Assembly (NCBI GenBank): GCA_020721485.1
Contig: DYMR01000008.1
Span: 1-17,132, forward strand
Origin: Halothiobacillus neapolitanus
Lineage (GTDB): Bacteria; Pseudomonadota; Gammaproteobacteria; Halothiobacillales; Halothiobacillaceae
Direction: 5' to 3'
Length of the DNA: 17,132 nucleotides
Positions 15,210 through 17,132 of the stretch are shown in pieces. The notes beneath the pieces are model-generated. The model did not search any database and was not told where the DNA came from. It saw only the letters and a program-made list of their open reading frames with translations. Position numbers and translations under genes: made by a program. Each line of letters begins with the position of its first letter. Positions within the stretch are counted from its first letter, which is position 1.

Positions 15210-16156
15210 GGGGTTCCTCCGGGTTTTTCTCCGCTGAGCAATTCCGGCGGGAGTTGGAGTTCGATGTCTACCCGGCGATTTTCCGCCCGCCCTTGGGGGC
15301 TGGCGTTGCTGGCGATGGGCTGGGTATCGGCCAGACCCACGGCAGACAGCCGATTCGGGGCGACGCCTTGGGCAATGAGTTGTTGGACGACGGCGGCGGC
15401 GCGGGCGGCGGACAGCTCCCAATTCGAGGGAAATTGCGCGGTGCGGATGGGCTGGTTGTCGGTGTGCCCTTGCACGGCGATCGGGTAATCGCCCGATTGC
15501 AGCCGGGTGGCGAGTTGGTTGATGACGCGCGCACCGGCGGGCGAGAGCGCGGCATCGCCCGAGGTGAACAGGATGTTGTCCTTCACCCGCAGATTGATGC
15601 GGCCTTTGACAACGGACACATCCACCGCATTGCCCAGGCCAGAAAATAGCGCGCGGGCATTCGGGCTGAGGGTGTCTTTCGGCGGCAAGGGGGCCAGCGG
15701 CGCGGGCGGGTTGGCGGTGGGTTCGGCGGGCGGTTGGGGCGGATGGGTATCCGCGCTGCCGATCAGGGCGTTGCCCGCCTGCGGGATTTTCCCTTGCGAG
15801 GGCGTTTGTCCCGACTGGGTCGCGGTGCTGGCTGACGGCCCTTGGCTGGCGACGGCGGCTTGATCGACCGGGGCGGCCTCGCTCACGCTGCCGCTGCTGG
15901 CGGGCAGGGGTTCTTTTACGGCGGGGCTTTGGTAGGCATAGGCGGCGAGCAGCACGAACATCGTCAGCAATAGGGTCATCAAATCGACCATGGTGATGAG
16001 CCAGAACGATTGATCGTCTTCAATCAGCTTGCTGTCATCCTCCCAGCCTTCGTGCCAGGGGCGGGCTTGAATGCTGTGCTGTTCCGCCCGCGAAATTTCC
16101 GCCTGAATCGCTTCGATGGCGGCGGTTTCCTCGGTCGTGCTGGGCGCGGTGGCCAT
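15206..16156 (-). CDS. motB: Flagellar motor stator protein MotB (OmpA domain)
   Basis: Stator subunit that anchors MotA to peptidoglycan and carries the ion-binding aspartate. The 316 residues have a 50-residue acidic cytoplasmic tail, one membrane segment with FWLITMVDLMTLLLTMFVLL (51-70) in which D58 matches the essential channel Asp, a Pro/Ala/Ser/Gln-rich periplasmic linker (76-165), and an OmpA-type peptidoglycan-binding domain (about 188-303) with GHTDNQPI (230-237), WELSAARA (246-253) and ENRRVDIEL (292-300). The channel helix is closer to PomB-type proteins than to E. coli MotB, but the ion (H+ or Na+) cannot be told. It starts 2 bases after the motA stop. The long linker resembles neither a TolR nor a plain OmpA lipoprotein, and there is no lipobox. 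Confidence 0.9.
   Translation of the reverse strand: MATAPSTTEETAAIEAIQAEISRAEQHSIQARPWHEGWEDDSKLIEDDQSFWLITMVDLMTLLLTMFVLLAAYAYQSPAVKEPLPASSGSVSEAAPVDQAAVASQGPSASTATQSGQTPSQGKIPQAGNALIGSADTHPPQPPAEPTANPPAPLAPLPPKDTLSPNARALFSGLGNAVDVSVVKGRINLRVKDNILFTSGDAALSPAGARVINQLATRLQSGDYPIAVQGHTDNQPIRTAQFPSNWELSAARAAAVVQQLIAQGVAPNRLSAVGLADTQPIASNASPQGRAENRRVDIELQLPPELLSGEKPGGTP
15214..15220 (-). promoter_or_regulatory. Strong ribosome binding site for the HIT gene
   Basis: GGAGGAA on the minus strand ends 4 bases before the ATG at 15209, inside the 3' end of motB. It sets the start of the HIT protein, which otherwise has an open frame further upstream. Confidence 0.7.
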
Positions 16157-16158
16157 GA

Positions 16159-16959
16159 TTAGCGACCACCCCGTTTGGCGCGGTGTGCGTCTTCACGCAA
16201 TTCGTCTTCGCTTTGCGCCATAAAGGATTGCAGCGTTTCGCGGATGAAGGCCGGCGAGCGTTGTTGCTGCATCAACATCACACCCTCGACCATCATGTTC
16301 ATCAGCATGACGCGCTGCTCGGTGCGCCGTTCGAGCTTGAGCGCAATCGGCTTGAAAATCATGTTCGAAAGCAAAATGCCGTAGAGCGTCGTCACCAGCG
16401 CCAGCGCCATATTGGCGCCAATCGCCGCGAAGTGCGCGGCGTCCATCGCATGCAGCATATTGATGAGGCCGAGCAAGGTGCCGAGCATGCCGAAGGCCGG
16501 CGCAAACGCCGCCATGGTGCGGAAAATCTGGGCTTCAGCGCGTTCGCGGGCACGCATGCGGCCGATGCGCCATTGCAGCAGGGTCGTGATGTCGTCCGTG
16601 CTGGCGCCATCGAGCACCATTTGCACGCCGGTGCGCAAAAACGGGTTTTTGATGCCGGAGAGCTTTTCGTCCGCGCGGTTGATTTGCCCTTGGAACTTGA
16701 GTTTGGCGACCTCAACCAGCTCGATGATGTCGCGCTCGGCATACAAGCGCTCGTTGCGCAGCACAATGGTGAACACGCCAAACACACGCAGCACTTCATG
16801 CAGCGGGTAACTGATTAAAGTGGCCGCGACCGTGCCGCCGAGCACCAGCAGCATGCTCGGCAGATTGAAATAATCCGCCGCGTGGTTCGACGACAAAAAA
16901 ATCGCCCCGATCACCAGACCAAAGCCGCCGACGATGCCAATTAAAGTGCTCGGATTCAA
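16159..16959 (-). CDS. motA: Flagellar motor stator protein MotA, TTG start
   Basis: Inner-membrane stator subunit that couples ion flow to motor rotation with MotB. The 266 residues have four membrane segments (about 5-22, 33-50, 147-168, 178-202) and a large cytoplasmic loop. Typical signatures are GIVGGFGLVIGAI (8-20), NPFLRTGVQMVLDG (105-118), APAFGMLGTLLGLINML (153-169) and TTLYGILLSNMIFKPIALKLERR (190-212); the prolines of the last two match the conserved MotA prolines. It resembles the PomA/MotC branch. The start is TTG at 16959, supported by AGGAG (16968-16972) at 8 bases spacing; no in-frame ATG lies near. The loop where MotA normally has ARxxGxLALE reads AKLKFQGQINRADE, an unusual version. 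It leads a motA-motB-HIT operon. Confidence 0.9.
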   Translation of the reverse strand: MNPSTLIGIVGGFGLVIGAIFLSSNHAADYFNLPSMLLVLGGTVAATLISYPLHEVLRVFGVFTIVLRNERLYAERDIIELVEVAKLKFQGQINRADEKLSGIKNPFLRTGVQMVLDGASTDDITTLLQWRIGRMRARERAEAQIFRTMAAFAPAFGMLGTLLGLINMLHAMDAAHFAAIGANMALALVTTLYGILLSNMIFKPIALKLERRTEQRVMLMNMMVEGVMLMQQQRSPAFIRETLQSFMAQSEDELREDAHRAKRGGR

Positions 16960-16967
16960 CGCTTGAA

Positions 16968-16972
16968 CTCCT
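16968..16972 (-). promoter_or_regulatory. Ribosome binding site supporting the motA TTG start
   Basis: AGGAG on the minus strand followed by 8 bases and then TTG (16959-16957). Good placement makes the rare start codon credible. Confidence 0.65.
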
Positions 16973-16980
16973 GTGCCCGG

Positions 16981-17002
16981 CGGAATCCCACCGGAATTCC
17001 AC
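16981..17002. repeat. Two tandem 11-base units just upstream of the motA ribosome site
   Basis: CGGAATCCCAC (16981-16991) is followed directly by CGGAATTCCAC (16992-17002), differing at one base. They would lie in the motA leader if transcription begins further upstream. Confidence 0.7.
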
Positions 17003-17017
17003 CAATGCCTAAAAAAA

Positions 17018-17062
17018 CCTCGGCATGAAAAACCGCTGCATGAAAAACCTCAGCATGGTTCC
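17018..17062. repeat. Three tandem 15-base units upstream of motA
   Basis: CCTCGGCATGAAAAA (17018-17032), CCGCTGCATGAAAAA (17033-17047) and the diverged CCTCAGCATGGTTCC (17048-17062). The preceding bases 17003-17017 (CAATGCCTAAAAAAA) look like another, more diverged copy. On the minus strand, each unit gives a T-tract followed by CATGC. I found no sigma-28 promoter among them. Confidence 0.75.
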
Positions 17063-17132
17063 TAATACTCCCTCCCCCTTGAGGGGGCGCCGGATTCCTC
17101 CCCCTCGAGGGATGGCCGGATTCCTAATACTC
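17059..17132. repeat. Direct 12-base repeats enclosing two GC-rich palindromes
   Basis: TTCCTAATACTC occurs at 17059-17070 and again at 17121-17132, the window end. Between them are CCCCCTTGAGGGGG and CCCTCGAGGG, each able to fold back, and CGGATTCCT occurs twice (17091-17099 and, as CGGATTCCT, 17117-17125). This resembles a dispersed intergenic palindromic element of the REP sort; it may continue beyond the window. No gene is seen in 16960-17132. Confidence 0.65.

Noticed and set aside
16960..17132. Sigma-28 or sigma-54 promoter for motA
   Set aside because: Neither the TAAA/GCCGATAA pair nor the GG-N10-GC pattern is present in a convincing form.

Overview
The window reads as chromosomal DNA of a GC-rich gammaproteobacterium. 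The grounds are a dusB-fis gene pair, a thrB of the kinase (APH-like) fold close to polA, a multifunctional Cca with an HD domain, and a TcdA dehydratase. I cannot fix the genus from sequence alone. Coding density is very high: no gap between genes exceeds about 210 bases, and neighbours often overlap by 4 to 8 bases. No transposase, phage, CRISPR, rRNA or tRNA gene was seen, so this is mostly core genome with a strong cyclic-di-GMP and motility flavour.

Layout, left to right. (1) Minus strand, 1-4353: a very large hybrid cyclic-di-GMP enzyme (GAF, GGDEF, sensor globin, GAF, EAL, CZB-like tail), overlapping the start of cca, which runs off the left edge. (2) A 209-base divergent gap holding a nested dyad over a TTGACA box. 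(3) Plus strand, 4563-5797: tcdA and a small conserved membrane protein, joined by a 4-base overlap. (4) Minus strand, 5798-9006: a LOG-family nucleotide hydrolase, thrB, dusB and fis. The fis stop codon abuts the stop codon of the plus-strand hypothetical gene with no base between them. (5) Plus strand, 9116-11953: complete polA with proofreading residues intact, followed by a stem-loop. (6) Minus strand, 12080-16959: motA, motB and a HIT-family protein form a tight operon, then a membrane-anchored HAMP-PAS-GGDEF-EAL protein. (7) The right edge holds short tandem and direct repeats upstream of motA.

How the genes may work together. Two GGDEF-EAL proteins and a MotA/MotB stator pair fall within 17 kb. 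One enzyme appears to sense gas (globin) and perhaps zinc or oxidants (CZB-like) in the cytoplasm and keeps both catalytic sites. The other senses through a periplasmic domain, has a damaged cyclase site, and probably works as a phosphodiesterase. A link from these signals to motor output is reasonable but is inference; no PilZ, YcgR or flagellar structural gene is present. The remaining genes serve tRNA maturation and modification (cca, tcdA, dusB), threonine synthesis (thrB), nucleoid organisation (fis) and DNA repair or replication (polA).

Most gaps between genes carry three-copy tandem repeats of unrelated 14-, 15- and 17-base units. I think the most unusual items are the domain order of the 1068-residue protein and these small repeat arrays.
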